The notes under the pieces: generated by a model
Seen by the model: only the letters and a program-made list of their open reading frames with translations
Database searches by the model: none
Told to the model about the DNA's origin: nothing
Made by a program: the position numbers and the translations under genes
Shown here: piece by piece, positions 63,233 through 64,000 of the stretch
Position numbering within the stretch: position 1 is the stretch's first letter
Layout: each line of letters opens with the position of its first letter
NCBI GenBank assembly: GCA_013396995.1
Contig: VWZP01005668.1
Coordinates: 1-64,000, forward strand
Direction: 5' to 3'
Length of the DNA stretch: 64,000 nucleotides
DNA from: Dicaeum eximium
Lineage: Eukaryota; Chordata; Aves; Passeriformes; Dicaeidae

Positions 63233-64000
63233 TGCTGATTGGCAGACCTTAATCCTTTTCTAGTCAATTAGAGAACCTTTTAAATTCCCTGGGACACAAG
63301 TTTAAGTCCTGCTGGTTATTTTTCTTTTGCAAGTTAATGACTGTATTTTTAGCTTCTTCATATAATGTAGCAGAGAGGCCCGTGCAGTCTAGAACAGAAA
63401 GCAGGTCAGCCTGCTGTTGTGCCCCCTAATTGCTTCTGTCTTAAAACATTTCAGTCTTTTTACGACATGTAATTTCTTTTTTCTTTCCAGTGCACATGAA
63501 AAGGGATAATGTTAGCATTTTGCAGTTAATTCAATTACTTCCCACTTGTGAAAATGCTGACAGGATTTCCGACCACTGGAAGAGGTGCCCTGACTGTTGG
63601 ATGTGATTGGCAGCCCAGACATAACTTATAAATTGCAGCTGAAGTTAAAGCATTTTATCTTCACTCATACATATCCTTCATGACAAACCATTCAGCAATA
63701 CTTCCAAGCCATTTTTTCAGTGAATTGATTTTCAACAGCAATTAGTGACCAATTTGTGAGATAATGTTCTCAGTCAAATCACAGACATGTCAGGATCTGT
63801 TTCAGTAATAGACGAGACTTTAATGCACTTGTGATCATAAATCATAACTGTTGTTCTTTAAATACTGTAGATGATTTTTTGCAGATTTACACCATCTGCA
63901 GTAATACTGTTATCAGAAAACTGTGCTCTGTGCATTTCATATGAACAAGAAAATGTGAAAGAAGAAAGCTTATTCGAAAAATGCCGTTGTCTGCGTGTTG
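63233..64000. other. SEMA3E intron 1, end of window
   Basis: No exon recognised. The interval 63500-63720 has balanced composition with a GATTGGC (inverted CCAAT-type) word at 63606-63612 and several homeodomain-like cores. It could be a conserved noncoding element, which only cross-species alignment can show. Confidence 0.35.

Noticed and set aside
30310..64000. SEMA3E exon 2 (start of the sema domain)
   Set aside because: Read through for the expected residues after LSHK; no convincing match with a preceding acceptor was seen. A translated search would be decisive.
1..64000. CRISPR arrays, bacterial operons, endogenous retroviral genes or LTR pairs
   Set aside because: No regularly spaced direct repeats, no prokaryotic gene organisation, and no retroviral coding or paired long terminal repeats recognised.

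Overview
The window reads as vertebrate nuclear DNA, most likely from a bird. It is AT-rich and almost devoid of long reading frames. Its recognisable interspersed repeats are 3' ends of CR1 LINEs carrying the terminal 'ATTCTATGAT'-like repeat typical of avian CR1. There are no bacterial-style operons, CRISPR arrays, rRNA or tRNA genes. The many 60-135 codon frames are scattered on both strands without family resemblance and look like chance ORFs.

One protein-coding exon can be supported. This is coding exon 1 of SEMA3E (semaphorin 3E, 'collapsin-5' in chick) on the + strand, ATG at 30195 and splice donor at 30310. It encodes the signal peptide and the first mature residues, ending in the LRLSHK segment I recall from vertebrate SEMA3E, and it leaves a phase-1 splice junction. 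About 30 kb of 5' flanking or intergenic DNA lies upstream. In mammals SEMA3A lies on that side; no SEMA3A exon was recognised here. The remaining 33.7 kb downstream is the start of a long first intron, and exon 2 was not found in it.

Layout: 1-1640 holds two + strand CR1 copies with a striking pair of inverted repeats at the 5' boundary of the second. 1641-28100 is intergenic DNA with one very old CR1 remnant near 4.5 kb, a CT microsatellite at 18 kb and weak MIR-like remnants near 25.7 and 26.7 kb. 28130-30194 is a somewhat GC-richer proximal flank with a TATA-like box, a DR1-like AGGTGA repeat, an E-box and two overlapping upstream ORFs, but no evident CpG island. 30195-30309 is the exon. 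30310-64000 is intron 1, with CR1 copies at 46.6 kb (+) and 50.2-50.5 kb (-), a CA/TA/TG repeat able to fold back on itself at 35.3 kb, and isolated CpG-bearing or GC-rich patches at 35.8 and 58.7 kb that are candidate regulatory elements.

I did not find a credible new biological system. The most useful leads are the 5' UTR uORFs, the hairpin at the CR1 junction and the candidate intronic regulatory patches. All need alignment or transcript data, which could not be run here.
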